Below are positions 9,438 through 17,719 of a stretch of 50,299 nucleotides of DNA, in pieces. The DNA is taken from NCBI RefSeq assembly GCF_001571325.1, contig NZ_BCTO01000018.1, positions 1 to 50,299 of the forward strand. Reading direction: 5' to 3'. A program made the translations under genes and the position numbers. Each line of letters starts with the position of its first letter. The stretch's first letter is position 1. This stretch comes from Delftia tsuruhatensis NBRC 16741 (GTDB taxonomy: Bacteria; Pseudomonadota; Gammaproteobacteria; Burkholderiales; Burkholderiaceae_C). Below the pieces are notes generated by a model, which did not search any database, had not been told where the DNA came from, and worked only from the letters and a program-made list of their open reading frames with translations.

Positions 9438-10667
9438 ATGCATGTCTGCATCGTGGGCGCCGGCATCGTCGGCCTGGCAACGGCCTGGGCGCTGCGGCAG
9501 GCCGGCCACCGCATCACCGTGCTGGACCGCGCACCGGGCCCCGCCCAGGGCGCCAGCGGCGGCAATGGCGCGCAGCTGAGCTATTCCTACGTGCAGCCGC
9601 TGGCCGACCCCGGCATCTGGAAGATGCTGCCCCGCCTGCTGCTGCAAAAGGATTCGCCGCTGGCCTTCCGCCTGCGCGCCGACCCCGCGCAATGGGCCTG
9701 GGGACTGCGCTTTCTGGGCGCCTGCAATGCCCATGCCTCGGCCGAAGGAACGCGCGCCCTGCTCGCCCTGGCCGCCGAAAGCCGCCAGGCCTTCGAGTCG
9801 CTCCAGGCCGACGAGGCACTGGCCTGCGACCTGCACACGCCGGGCAAGCTGGTGCTCTACCCCACCCAGCAGGCGCTGGATGCCGCCGCGCAGCAGGTGG
9901 CACTGCAAGCGGGCCTGGGCGGTGCGCCGCAGCGCATCGTCAACGCCGCCGAAGTGGCGCGCATCGAACCCGCGCTCGCCCGCTACGCGCAGCACATTGC
10001 AGGCGCCGTACACACGCCCAGCGAAGCCGCAGCCGACTGCCGCCTGCTGTGCGAGCAACTGGCCGCCCGGCTCACCGCACGCGGCGCCGAACTGCGCTAC
10101 GGCGTGGAGCTGCAGGGCTTCGAGCGCGAAGGCGACGCCATCACCGGCCTGCGCACCGCCGCAGGCCCGCTGCCGCTGCGCGCCGACCACTACGTGCTGG
10201 CCAGCGGCTGGGAAAGCGCGGTCCACGCACGCCAGCTGGGCCTGCGCATTCCCGTCTATCCGCTCAAGGGCTACAGCATCACCGCCGATGCCGCCGCGCA
10301 GCTGCCGCACGCCGCGCCCCGGGTCAGCGTCACCGACACCGCACGCAAGGTCGTCTTCGCACGCATCGGCGAACGCCTGCGCGTGGCCGGCATGGTGGAG
10401 ATCGTGGGCCGGGACACGCGCACCGACCCGCGCCGCATCGCCAGCCTGCGCCGCTCCACGCAGGAGGTCTTCGCCGACCTGCCGCTGGACGGCAACCTCC
10501 ACCCCTGGACCGGCATGCGCCCCGCCACACCCACCGGCCTGCCCCTCACCGGCCGCCAGCGCGGCGGTCCGCGCAACCTGTGGCTGCAGACAGGGCACGG
10601 CGCGCTGGGGCTGACGCTGGCGTTCGGATCGGCGCAGAGGCTGGTGGGGCAGATGGAGCAGGCCTGA
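9438..10667 (+). CDS. dadA: D-amino-acid dehydrogenase-like FAD oxidoreductase
   Basis: A DAO-family flavoprotein of 409 residues oxidises D-amino acids to 2-oxo acids and ammonia, passing electrons to the respiratory chain at the inner membrane. The dinucleotide-binding motif GAGIVGLATAWALRQAG starts at residue 7. GGNGAQLSYSYVQPL follows, as in DadA, and the C-terminus has the FAD-contact segment WTGMRPATPTGLPLTG. The ATG at 9438 follows GGAGAAACG. The gene ends 12 bases before a convergent LysR gene. It may oxidise the product of the divergent racemase. Specific substrate is inferred from the family. Confidence 0.88.
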   Translation: MHVCIVGAGIVGLATAWALRQAGHRITVLDRAPGPAQGASGGNGAQLSYSYVQPLADPGIWKMLPRLLLQKDSPLAFRLRADPAQWAWGLRFLGACNAHASAEGTRALLALAAESRQAFESLQADEALACDLHTPGKLVLYPTQQALDAAAQQVALQAGLGGAPQRIVNAAEVARIEPALARYAQHIAGAVHTPSEAAADCRLLCEQLAARLTARGAELRYGVELQGFEREGDAITGLRTAAGPLPLRADHYVLASGWESAVHARQLGLRIPVYPLKGYSITADAAAQLPHAAPRVSVTDTARKVVFARIGERLRVAGMVEIVGRDTRTDPRRIASLRRSTQEVFADLPLDGNLHPWTGMRPATPTGLPLTGRQRGGPRNLWLQTGHGALGLTLAFGSAQRLVGQMEQA

Positions 10668-10679
10668 AACCCGCAGGCC

Positions 10680-11585
10680 TCAGCCAGCCAGCAACTCGCG
10701 CAAGGCCTTGCGCATTTCCTCGGTCATTGCCCGTGCCAGCACCGACCCTGGCCGCTGGGGCAGGCTCAGGGCATTCACACCCACCGTGATGCGCGGCAGC
10801 AGGGGGACGACATGGACCTTGCGGCGGTCGGCGGCCAGGGCGGTGCAGCCGTCCATGATGGCGGCGCCCAGGCCGTACTCGGCCATGGACAGGGCCGCGT
10901 GGTAGGTCTGCACGGTGACCACGGGCGACAGGCCCACGCCGTGCTCGCGGCAGGCCTGGCCCAGGCGCATGCCCAGCGGGTCGCGCGCATCAAGCGCGAC
11001 CACGGGCAGCTCGGCCAGGTCCTTGAGCTCCATCCCCTCTTCGCGCACGCGCGAGGGCGGCAGCAGGCCCTTGGGCAGCACGCAGAACATGTCCACCTCG
11101 GCCAGCAGCTCATGCTCCAGCGCGGGCTGGCCCACGGAGCTGATGACGAAGCCCACGTCGGCCTCCTGCAGCAGCAGGGCCGAGACCACCTGGGGCGTGT
11201 GCAGCGCCTGCACATGGACCTGCACCTGCGGGTGGCGGCGCCGAAAGCCGGCCACGGCGCGCGGCAGCACCTCGCGGCTGAGCGCGAAGACGGTGAGCAC
11301 GGTGAGCCGGTCCGCTGCCCGGCCATGGCGCAGGTTGTCGGCCAGGCGCTGGACCTCGTCGAGCTGCTCGAACAGCTTCTCGATGTGGGGGAACAGCGCC
11401 AGCGCCTCATTGGTGGGCGTGAGCCGCCCGCGTGCGCGCTGGAACAGCGCAAAGCCCAGCTGCAGCTCCGCATGCTGCAGGGTGCGGCTGACGGCCGGCT
11501 GGGTGATGTTGATCAGCCGTGCGGCAGCGCTGACGCTGCCGGTCTGCATGACGGCATTGAAGACCTCGATGTGGCGCAGGCGCAT
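10680..11585 (-). CDS. LysR-family transcriptional regulator
   Basis: This 301-residue protein has an N-terminal winged helix-turn-helix (about residues 3-62: HIEVFNAVMQTGSVSAAARL, then ITQPAVSRTL) and a C-terminal periplasmic-binding-like effector domain. It lies 18 bases downstream of the cobalamin adenosyltransferase gene on the same strand and converges on dadA. Its target is not evident; the divergent dadA/binding-protein promoter with the 9308 inverted repeat is one possibility. Confidence 0.92.
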   Translation of the reverse strand: MRLRHIEVFNAVMQTGSVSAAARLINITQPAVSRTLQHAELQLGFALFQRARGRLTPTNEALALFPHIEKLFEQLDEVQRLADNLRHGRAADRLTVLTVFALSREVLPRAVAGFRRRHPQVQVHVQALHTPQVVSALLLQEADVGFVISSVGQPALEHELLAEVDMFCVLPKGLLPPSRVREEGMELKDLAELPVVALDARDPLGMRLGQACREHGVGLSPVVTVQTYHAALSMAEYGLGAAIMDGCTALAADRRKVHVVPLLPRITVGVNALSLPQRPGSVLARAMTEEMRKALRELLAG

Positions 11586-11603
11586 GGGCCGTCCTCAGCA
11601 CGG

Positions 11604-12176
11604 TCACTCTTGAGCGGACTGCGCGCGCGCCAGCCGCTCGCTTTTCCAGTACACGTCGTCGCCGCCATCCATGCGGTTGAGCACGCGTGCCAGCACGAAC
11701 AGCAGGTCGGACAGGCGGTTCAGGTATTGGCGCGGCGCGGGCCGCATGGCCTCGCCCTGCTCCAGCGCCACCACCATGCGCTCGGCACGGCGCGCCACGG
11801 TGCGGCAGACATGGGCCTGGGCCGCTGCGCGGCTGCCGGCCGGCAGGATGAATTCCTGCAGCCGGGGCAGCTGCGCGTTGTAGTGGGCCAGCGCTTCATC
11901 GAGCTGCAGCAGGGCCTCGTCCTTGAGCAGTTCATAGCCGGGAATGGACAGCTCGCCGCCGAGGTTGAACAGCTGGTGCTGCACATCGACCAGCAGCTCG
12001 CGCACGTCGCCGGGCAGGGCCTCGCACAGCAGCAGGCCGATGTGGGAATTGAGCTCGTCCACATCGCCCATGGCGTGCGGGCGGCCGCTGTTCTTGGAGA
12101 CGCGCGTGTTGTCGCCCAGGCCCGTGCTGCCGTCGTCTCCGGTGCGCGTGGCGATCTGTGTCAAACGGTTGCCCAT
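11604..12176 (-). CDS. cob(I)yrinic acid a,c-diamide / cob(I)alamin adenosyltransferase, PduO type
   Basis: This enzyme transfers the 5'-deoxyadenosyl group of ATP to cob(I)alamin to form adenosylcobalamin. The 190-residue product begins with the PduO-type ATP site TRTGDDGSTGL (residues 10-20), followed by VDELNSHIG and the helix motif CRTVARRAERMVV. The ATG at 12176 follows CAAGGAGAACG. No cobalamin riboswitch was recognised upstream and no B12-dependent enzyme is adjacent, so it may serve a distant mutase. The LysR gene follows at 18 bases. Confidence 0.94.
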   Translation of the reverse strand: MGNRLTQIATRTGDDGSTGLGDNTRVSKNSGRPHAMGDVDELNSHIGLLLCEALPGDVRELLVDVQHQLFNLGGELSIPGYELLKDEALLQLDEALAHYNAQLPRLQEFILPAGSRAAAQAHVCRTVARRAERMVVALEQGEAMRPAPRQYLNRLSDLLFVLARVLNRMDGGDDVYWKSERLARAQSAQE

Positions 12177-12357
12177 GGGCGTTCTCCTTGGCGGTGCGGG
12201 GGTGGAAAGCCGGACCCGTAACGGCCCAACACCCAATTGTGCGTTACAGGCGGCACGCAAATGTTGTAGCAGGCAACAGCCGGCAAAAGTGCTGGCCCTG
12301 CTGCGCTGCAACAGGTGGAATGCAGTCATGTTCCACGTTCGACAAGGAGTTCGACAC

Positions 12358-12717
12358 ATGACCTCTCAACTGCGCAAAGTCTCCGGTTTTGAAATCCGCA
12401 GCGTGATGTTGTTCGCGGCCATTTCGCTGGGCAGCGTCGCTGCCATGGCGCAGGCTCCGTCCACGGCACCGCAGCCGACGTTTGGCGGCGGCTCGGCAGC
12501 AGGCGTGCAATCTGCGCCAGCACCCGTAGCACCAGCGGGCGGCGCCAACGAGGTGCAGGCCGCATTCGACCGCGCCGACACCAACCGGGACGGCAAGCTG
12601 AGCAAGAAGGAGGCCGAGGCCCTGCCCGCCGTGAGCAGCAATTTCGCCCAGATCGATGCCGACAAGAACGGATCGCTGTCGCGCGATGAATTCAGCAAGG
12701 CTGTCCAGCCGCGCTGA
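12358..12717 (+). CDS. small exported EF-hand protein
   Basis: This 119-residue protein starts with an N-terminal signal peptide (about residues 1-32, hydrophobic VMLFAAISLGSVAAMA, likely cleavage before QAP). A Pro/Ala/Gly-rich linker follows, then two EF-hand calcium loops, DTNRDGKLSKKE and DADKNGSLSRDE. AAGGAGT precedes the ATG. It is expected to bind calcium in the periplasm or outside; the partner is unknown. It stands alone between divergent and downstream genes. The 181-base upstream gap shows no clear element beyond its promoter. Confidence 0.88.
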   Translation: MTSQLRKVSGFEIRSVMLFAAISLGSVAAMAQAPSTAPQPTFGGGSAAGVQSAPAPVAPAGGANEVQAAFDRADTNRDGKLSKKEAEALPAVSSNFAQIDADKNGSLSRDEFSKAVQPR

Positions 12718-12799
12718 CACCCGTATGCCTGGCGGCTGACCTACACGGTTGGGCGACAGGGCCGGTGGTATTCTTTCCGGTTCCCCCTGGAGAACACCG

Positions 12800-14224
12800 A
12801 TGAACGCCCCTGTCGCCCCCGTCCGCCTGCAGCCTGACTTCGCTCAGCGCCCCATCCCCGAAGCCTTCCTCCAAGCCCTGGCCCAGCGTTTCGGCGCCCA
12901 GTGCTCCACGGCCTTGGCGGTGCGCGAACAGCACGGCCGCGACGAGGGCGCCATCCAGGCGCCCCCGCCTGCGGCCGTGGTCTTTGCCGAAAGCACGCAG
13001 GACGTGCAGGACGCGCTGAAGCTGGCCGACCAGCATGCCGTGCCGGTCATCCCCTACGGCGCGGGCTCCTCGCTCGAAGGCCATCTGCTGGCCGTCGAGG
13101 GCGGCATCAGCCTGGACCTGAGCCGCATGAACCGCATTCTCTCGGTCAACACCGAGGACCTGACGGTCACCGTGCAGCCCGGCATCACGCGCAAGCAGCT
13201 CAACGATGCCATCAAGGACACGGGCTTCTTCTTTCCCATCGATCCCGGCGCCGATGCCTCCATCGGCGGCATGACCGCCACGCGCGCCAGCGGCACCAAT
13301 GCCGTGCGCTACGGCACCATGCGCGAGAACGTGCTGGCGCTGGAACTGGTCACGGCCAGCGGCGAGCTGATGCGCACCGGCACGCGCGCCAAGAAAAGCA
13401 GCGCGGGCTACGACCTCACGCGCCTGATCGTGGGCAGCGAGGGCACGCTGGGCGTGGTCACCGAGATCACGGTGCGCCTGTACCCGCTGCCCGAGGCCGT
13501 GAGCGCGGCCATCTGCTCCTTCCCCAGCATCGAGGCCGCCGTGCGCACGGTGATCCAGACCATCCAGATGGGCGTGCCGATTGCCCGCGTGGAGCTGGTG
13601 GACGTGAACTCGGTGCGCATGGTCAATGCCTACAGCAAGCTCACGCTGCGCGAGGAGCCCATGCTGCTGATGGAGTTCCACGGCTCGCCCACGGGCGTGA
13701 AGGAGCAGGCCGAGATGGTGCAGGACATCGCGGGCGAGTTCGGTGGCAACGCCTTCGAATGGGCCGAGCGTCCCGAGGACCGCACGCGATTGTTCACGGC
13801 CCGCCACAACGCCTATTTCGCAGCTGTCTCCAGCCGCCCCGGCTGCCGCTGCATCACCACCGACGCCTGCGTGCCCATCAGCCGCCTGGCCGATGCGCTG
13901 CTGGACTCGGTGCGCGAGGCCGACGACAGCGGCATTCCCTACTTCCTCGTCGGCCACGTGGGCGACGGCAACTTCCACTTCGGCTACCTGATCGACCCGG
14001 ACAACGAGGACGAGCGCTCGCGCGCCGAGCAGCTCAACCACCAGCTGGTGTCGCGCTCCATTGCGCTGGGCGGCACCTGCACGGGCGAGCACGGCGTGGG
14101 CATCCACAAGATGGATTTCCTGCGCGAGGAAGCCGGCGACGGCGCGGTGCAGATGATGCGCTCCATCAAGCAGGCGCTGGACCCGAAGAACATCCTGAAC
14201 CCCGGCAAGATCTTCAGCCTCTGA
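12800..14224 (+). CDS. FAD-binding D-lactate/glycolate-type dehydrogenase
   Basis: This 474-residue flavoprotein belongs to the GlcD/DLD group (FAD-binding type 4 plus FAD-oxidase C-terminal domain). Visible signatures are PYGAGSSLEGH in the FAD domain, DPGADASIGGMTATRASGTN, and the C-terminal metal/substrate motifs VGHVGDGNFHFG and GEHGVGIHKMDFL. It probably oxidises D-lactate or another D-2-hydroxy acid and feeds the respiratory chain. The ATG at 12800 follows CTGGAGAACACC. Its 3' end overlaps the convergent LysR gene by 11 bases. No GlcE/GlcF subunits are adjacent, which favours a single-subunit D-lactate dehydrogenase. Confidence 0.9.
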   Translation: MNAPVAPVRLQPDFAQRPIPEAFLQALAQRFGAQCSTALAVREQHGRDEGAIQAPPPAAVVFAESTQDVQDALKLADQHAVPVIPYGAGSSLEGHLLAVEGGISLDLSRMNRILSVNTEDLTVTVQPGITRKQLNDAIKDTGFFFPIDPGADASIGGMTATRASGTNAVRYGTMRENVLALELVTASGELMRTGTRAKKSSAGYDLTRLIVGSEGTLGVVTEITVRLYPLPEAVSAAICSFPSIEAAVRTVIQTIQMGVPIARVELVDVNSVRMVNAYSKLTLREEPMLLMEFHGSPTGVKEQAEMVQDIAGEFGGNAFEWAERPEDRTRLFTARHNAYFAAVSSRPGCRCITTDACVPISRLADALLDSVREADDSGIPYFLVGHVGDGNFHFGYLIDPDNEDERSRAEQLNHQLVSRSIALGGTCTGEHGVGIHKMDFLREEAGDGAVQMMRSIKQALDPKNILNPGKIFSL

Positions 14225-15119
14225 GTCCCTCCGCCTCGGCTTTCTCGCGCAGGAAGTCGATCAGCGTGGTGATGGCCCGCGTCTGGTAGCGGGACGGCAT
14301 GTACAGCAGGTATTGGCGCGTGGCCAGAAAGTCCAGGCTGCCCGGCGGCAGCGGCAGGCGCTCAAGCGCGCCGCTGGCCAGTTCGGCCGCCACCATGTAG
14401 CGCGGCACCACGGCCACGCCCAGGCCCTGCAGCACGGCATCGCGCAGGAAATGGAAGTTGGGCGACATCAGGCGCGGGCGTATGCGCAGCTCGGTGGGCC
14501 GGGCGCCGTTCATGCCGGCCGTGCGCAGCTTCTGGCCCGTGAGCGCCGAGGTGATCAGCGGCACGCGCTTGAGCGCCAGCAGCGAGTCGGGGTGGCCATG
14601 CTGCGCCAGGAACTGCGGCGTGGCGCAGGCCTCGTAGAGCACGTCGCCGAGCTTGCAGGCCACCAGGCTTTCGGGCGGCTCGGTCATCACGCGCACGGCG
14701 AAGTCCACCGCGCCCTGCATCAGGTCCTCGATGTCGTTGTCGAAGATCACCTCCAGCGTGATGCCCGGGTGCATGCGCATGAACTCCGTCAGCCAGCCCG
14801 ACATCTGCAGCTGGCCGTAGCCGCTGGGCACGCTCAGCCGCACGGTGCCCTGCAGGCTCTGGCCCAGGCTGTCCACCGACTCGGCCGCCGCCATGACCTC
14901 CTGGCGTATCGCGCGGCCATGCGCGTACAGGCGCAGGCCCAGCTCGGTGGGCTCGACCTGGCGCGTGGTGCGGCGCAGCAGCTGCTGGCCGATCTGGCGC
15001 TCGAACTGGTTGAGCCGGTGGCTGACGTTGGCGCGGCTCATGCCCAGGCGCACGGCGGCGCGGCTCAGGTTGCCGGCTTCGATGATGTCCACCAGCAGGG
15101 ACAGTCCGCCCAGATCCAT
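14214..15119 (-). CDS. LysR-family transcriptional regulator (CrgA-like)
   Basis: This 301-residue regulator has an N-terminal helix-turn-helix (NLSRAAVRLGMSRANVSHRL, residues about 18-37) and a substrate-binding-like effector domain. The ATG at 15119 is preferred (TGAGG 7 bases upstream) over an in-frame TTG six bases earlier. It is divergent from the CoA-transferase/Bug operon, which it probably controls. Two ATTGTCAAA repeats, one overlapping its own start codon, lie in the shared region. Its 3' end overlaps the FAD dehydrogenase gene by 11 bases. Confidence 0.92.
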   Translation of the reverse strand: MDLGGLSLLVDIIEAGNLSRAAVRLGMSRANVSHRLNQFERQIGQQLLRRTTRQVEPTELGLRLYAHGRAIRQEVMAAAESVDSLGQSLQGTVRLSVPSGYGQLQMSGWLTEFMRMHPGITLEVIFDNDIEDLMQGAVDFAVRVMTEPPESLVACKLGDVLYEACATPQFLAQHGHPDSLLALKRVPLITSALTGQKLRTAGMNGARPTELRIRPRLMSPNFHFLRDAVLQGLGVAVVPRYMVAAELASGALERLPLPPGSLDFLATRQYLLYMPSRYQTRAITTLIDFLREKAEAEGLRG

Positions 15120-15168
15120 TGTCAAACCTCAGTACACACAATGTCCATTTTTTAGCACGATTGTCAAA
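15118..15168. promoter_or_regulatory. two direct ATTGTCAAA repeats 42 bases apart
   Basis: Identical 9-base copies lie at 15118-15126 and 15160-15168 in the LysR/CoA-transferase divergent region. The 42-base spacing equals four helical turns, so both would face the same side of the DNA. They are candidate LysR binding sites. Confidence 0.5.
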
Positions 15169-15248
15169 GTCCATAAACGAATGAAGAATGCGGGCCTGCC
15201 CGGGCATCACCGGCCCGTTGCGGTTTTCGTGGTTCGACAAGGTTTCGC

Positions 15249-16457
15249 ATGAGTGCTCTCCCCTCTTCCCTGCCGCTGGACGGCGTGCGCGTCCTGGATC
15301 TTTCGCGCGTGCTGGCCGGCCCCATGTGTGCCATGGCGCTGGCCGACCTGGGCGCCGATGTCGTCAAGGTCGAGCACCCGGGCCGCGGCGACGACACGCG
15401 CGACTGGGGCGTGCGCGTGGGCCAGCGCAACACCTCCTACTTCAACAGCGCCAACCGCAACAAGCGCTCGGTCACGCTGGACCTGCAGGCCGAAGAGGGC
15501 CTGCGCATCGCACGCGAGCTGGCGGCCGACAGCGATGTGGTCATACAGAACTTCAAGGTCGGCGGCGCCGAGAAGCTGGGCCTGGGCTACGAGCAGCTGT
15601 CGCAGCTGAACCCGCGCCTGGTGTACTGCTCCATCTCGGGCTACTCGCGCAGCGGCCCCGAGGCCACGCGGCCCGGCTACGACCTGGTGGTGCAGGGCGA
15701 GTCCGGCATCATGGCCATGAACGGCGAGCAGGGCCAGGGCCCGCTGAAGTTCGGCGTGGCCGCCGTGGACATGTTCACGGGCATGTACTCGGCCCAGGCC
15801 ATCCTGGCCGCGCTCTACGAGCGCGAGCGCAGCGGGCGCGGCCGCCATGTGCAGATGGCCCTGTACGACTGCGGCCTGATGATCACCAGCTACTACGGCA
15901 TGGAGGCCTTGCTCAAGGCCGGCGACCCGCCCAAGTTCGGCAACGCCCATCCGTCCATCGTGCCCTACGGCGTGTTCGAGGCGGCCGACGGCCCTCTGGT
16001 CATCACCGTGGGCAACAACGGCCAGTTCCAGCGCTTTTGCACCGACGTCATCGCCAAGCCCGAGTGGGCCGCCGACGAGCGCTTTGCCACCAATACCGCA
16101 CGCTCGGCAAACCGCGATCTGCTGATGCCGCTGGTGCAGGCCGAGCTGCTGCGCTTCACGCGCGCCCAGTTGCTCGAATGCCTGGCGGCCGCGCAGATTC
16201 CCTGCGGCGAGGTGCTGGGCCTGTTCGAGGCCCTGAACTCGCAGCGCACGGCCGACGCCGGCCTGCTGCACCGCTTCGAGGACAGCGAGGCCGGCAGCCA
16301 GTCCGTGCTGGCCCCGCCCTATGCGCTGGACGGCCAGCGCCTGCCCGTGCGCCGCCCGCCGCCGCACCAGGGCGAACACACCGACGAGGTGCTGCAGCAG
16401 CGCCTGGGCCTGGACGAACAGGCCCGCGCCGCGCTGCGCGCCAAAAACATCATCTGA
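15249..16457 (+). CDS. CaiB/BaiF-family (family III) CoA-transferase
   Basis: This 402-residue enzyme would move CoA between carboxylic acids. The family opening PLDGVRVLDLSRVLAGPMCAM is followed by LGADVVKVEHPGRGD, in which the nucleotide contacts lie, and the motif PGYDLVVQGESGIM follows the usual position of the catalytic Asp region. It starts 129 bases from the divergent LysR gene; GACAAGG lies before the ATG. It is followed after 71 bases by a Bug binding protein, implying uptake and CoA activation of one carboxylate. The acid itself cannot be named. Confidence 0.92.
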   Translation: MSALPSSLPLDGVRVLDLSRVLAGPMCAMALADLGADVVKVEHPGRGDDTRDWGVRVGQRNTSYFNSANRNKRSVTLDLQAEEGLRIARELAADSDVVIQNFKVGGAEKLGLGYEQLSQLNPRLVYCSISGYSRSGPEATRPGYDLVVQGESGIMAMNGEQGQGPLKFGVAAVDMFTGMYSAQAILAALYERERSGRGRHVQMALYDCGLMITSYYGMEALLKAGDPPKFGNAHPSIVPYGVFEAADGPLVITVGNNGQFQRFCTDVIAKPEWAADERFATNTARSANRDLLMPLVQAELLRFTRAQLLECLAAAQIPCGEVLGLFEALNSQRTADAGLLHRFEDSEAGSQSVLAPPYALDGQRLPVRRPPPHQGEHTDEVLQQRLGLDEQARAALRAKNII

Positions 16458-16528
16458 GAGCGCGCAGACGTTCCCACCCAGACCGCTCCACGGCTCTCAC
16501 TTCCACCCCTTCCCGCTTGAGGAGACAT

Positions 16529-17530
16529 ATGACTTCCACCCCCTTCCAGGCCTCGCGCCGCCAGATCCTTTCCGCCGCCTGCGCCACCGCCATCGCCACG
16601 CTGGCCCCCGCCGCACGGGCCCAGAGCCAGTGGCCCGACAAGCTGATCAAGCTGACCGTGGCCTTCCCGCCCGGCGGCCCCACCGACACGGCCGCGCGCA
16701 TCGTCGCGCAGCGCCTGACCGAGCGCCTGGGCCAGACCATCGTCATCGACAACCGCCCCGGCGCCTCGGGCTCGGTGGGCACGGCGGCCTTCATCAAGTC
16801 GCAGCCCGACGGCTATTCGCTGTCCATGTTCGGCATGCCCGCGCTGCTGGCGCCCATGCTGTTCAACAACAACCTGTACGACGTGCGCAAGGACTTCCTG
16901 CCCGTGGCCACGGTCTATGACCTGCCCATGGCCATCGTCATCAACCCGCGCGAGCTGCCGGACGTGACCAACCTGCAGCAGCTGATCGAGCACGCCAGGA
17001 AGGCCAAGCCGGCGCTGAACTACACCAGCTCGGGCACGGGCAGCTTCGGCCACCTGTCCATGGAGCAGCTCAAGGACCTGGGCGGCTTCGACATGCAGCA
17101 CGTGCCGTACCGCGGCAGCGCGCCGGCCGTGACCGACCTGATCGGCGGCCAGATCGCCGTGATGTTCGCCGACGTGGTCGCGGCCCTGCCCCACATCCAG
17201 GCCGGCAAGCTGCGCGCCATTGCCGTCAGCTCGCAAAAGGCCAAGCAGCTGCTGCCCAATGTGAAGTCGGTGGCCGAGCAGGGCTTCCCCGGCTTCGACG
17301 CCGACACCTGGGGCGGCCTGATCGCCCCGCTGAACACGCCGCCCGCCGTGGTCCAGCGCCTGAACCAGGAGCTCAAGCTCATCCTGGCCGAGCCCGAGCT
17401 GCAAAAGAAGATGCTGGCCGCAGGCGCCATCGCCACCTACCAGGACGGCGCGGCCATGAAGGCGCGGCTGAACGCCGACTTCACGCGCTGGAGCAAGATC
17501 GCGAAAGACAAGAACATCTCTTCGCAGTAA
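16529..17530 (+). CDS. Bug-family (tripartite tricarboxylate transporter) substrate-binding protein
   Basis: This 333-residue periplasmic receptor has an N-terminal signal with a twin-arginine-like SRRQIL and a hydrophobic stretch ending AARAQ (about residue 31). The Bug hallmarks are VAFPPGGPTDTAARIVAQRL and IDNRPGASGSVG. TGAGGAGAC precedes the ATG. No TctA/TctB membrane subunits are nearby, as is common for Bug proteins in Comamonadaceae and relatives. It is paired with the CoA-transferase and followed by a strong terminator. Confidence 0.95.
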   Translation: MTSTPFQASRRQILSAACATAIATLAPAARAQSQWPDKLIKLTVAFPPGGPTDTAARIVAQRLTERLGQTIVIDNRPGASGSVGTAAFIKSQPDGYSLSMFGMPALLAPMLFNNNLYDVRKDFLPVATVYDLPMAIVINPRELPDVTNLQQLIEHARKAKPALNYTSSGTGSFGHLSMEQLKDLGGFDMQHVPYRGSAPAVTDLIGGQIAVMFADVVAALPHIQAGKLRAIAVSSQKAKQLLPNVKSVAEQGFPGFDADTWGGLIAPLNTPPAVVQRLNQELKLILAEPELQKKMLAAGAIATYQDGAAMKARLNADFTRWSKIAKDKNISSQ

Positions 17531-17561
17531 AGAACACAGAGCGCCCCACGATGCGCCTTCA

Positions 17562-17589
17562 GGGCATGCCGCAAGGCATGCCCTTTTTT
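17562..17589 (+). terminator. rho-independent terminator after the Bug gene
   Basis: A 9-base perfect stem, GGGCATGCC and GGCATGCCC, has a GCAA tetraloop followed by TTTTTT. It lies 31 bases after the stop codon. Confidence 0.95.
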
Positions 17590-17630
17590 GCTTTTTGACC
17601 CCGCCATCCGCAGCGTGCGCCAGGTTTCGC

Positions 17631-17719
17631 TGCCGGGCCGCCCCAAGGCGAACCGCGGCCCCCTCGGGGGGCGCCCGGCCAGGGGCAGCGGACCATGCGA
17701 AGCATGGGGAGCGTGGGGG
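17631..17719 (-). repeat. dispersed GC-rich repeat, family 2
   Basis: On the minus strand it starts at the base after the carboxypeptidase stop codon with CCCCCACGCTCCCCATGC. It includes a CATGC-TTC-GCATG hairpin and CCCCCCGAGGGGG-like and GCCGGGCGCC parts. Its style (stem-rich, abutting a stop codon) matches family 1 but its sequence differs. Only one copy is in the window, so repeat status is inferred from its look and from similar elements known in Comamonadaceae. Confidence 0.55.

Noticed and set aside
12177..12357. Possible cobalamin riboswitch ahead of the adenosyltransferase gene
   Set aside because: No B12-box-like conserved core was found and the gap is short and shared with a divergent gene.
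12692..14107. A 471-codon open frame on the minus strand
   Set aside because: It mirrors the FAD dehydrogenase gene, whose motifs are clear.
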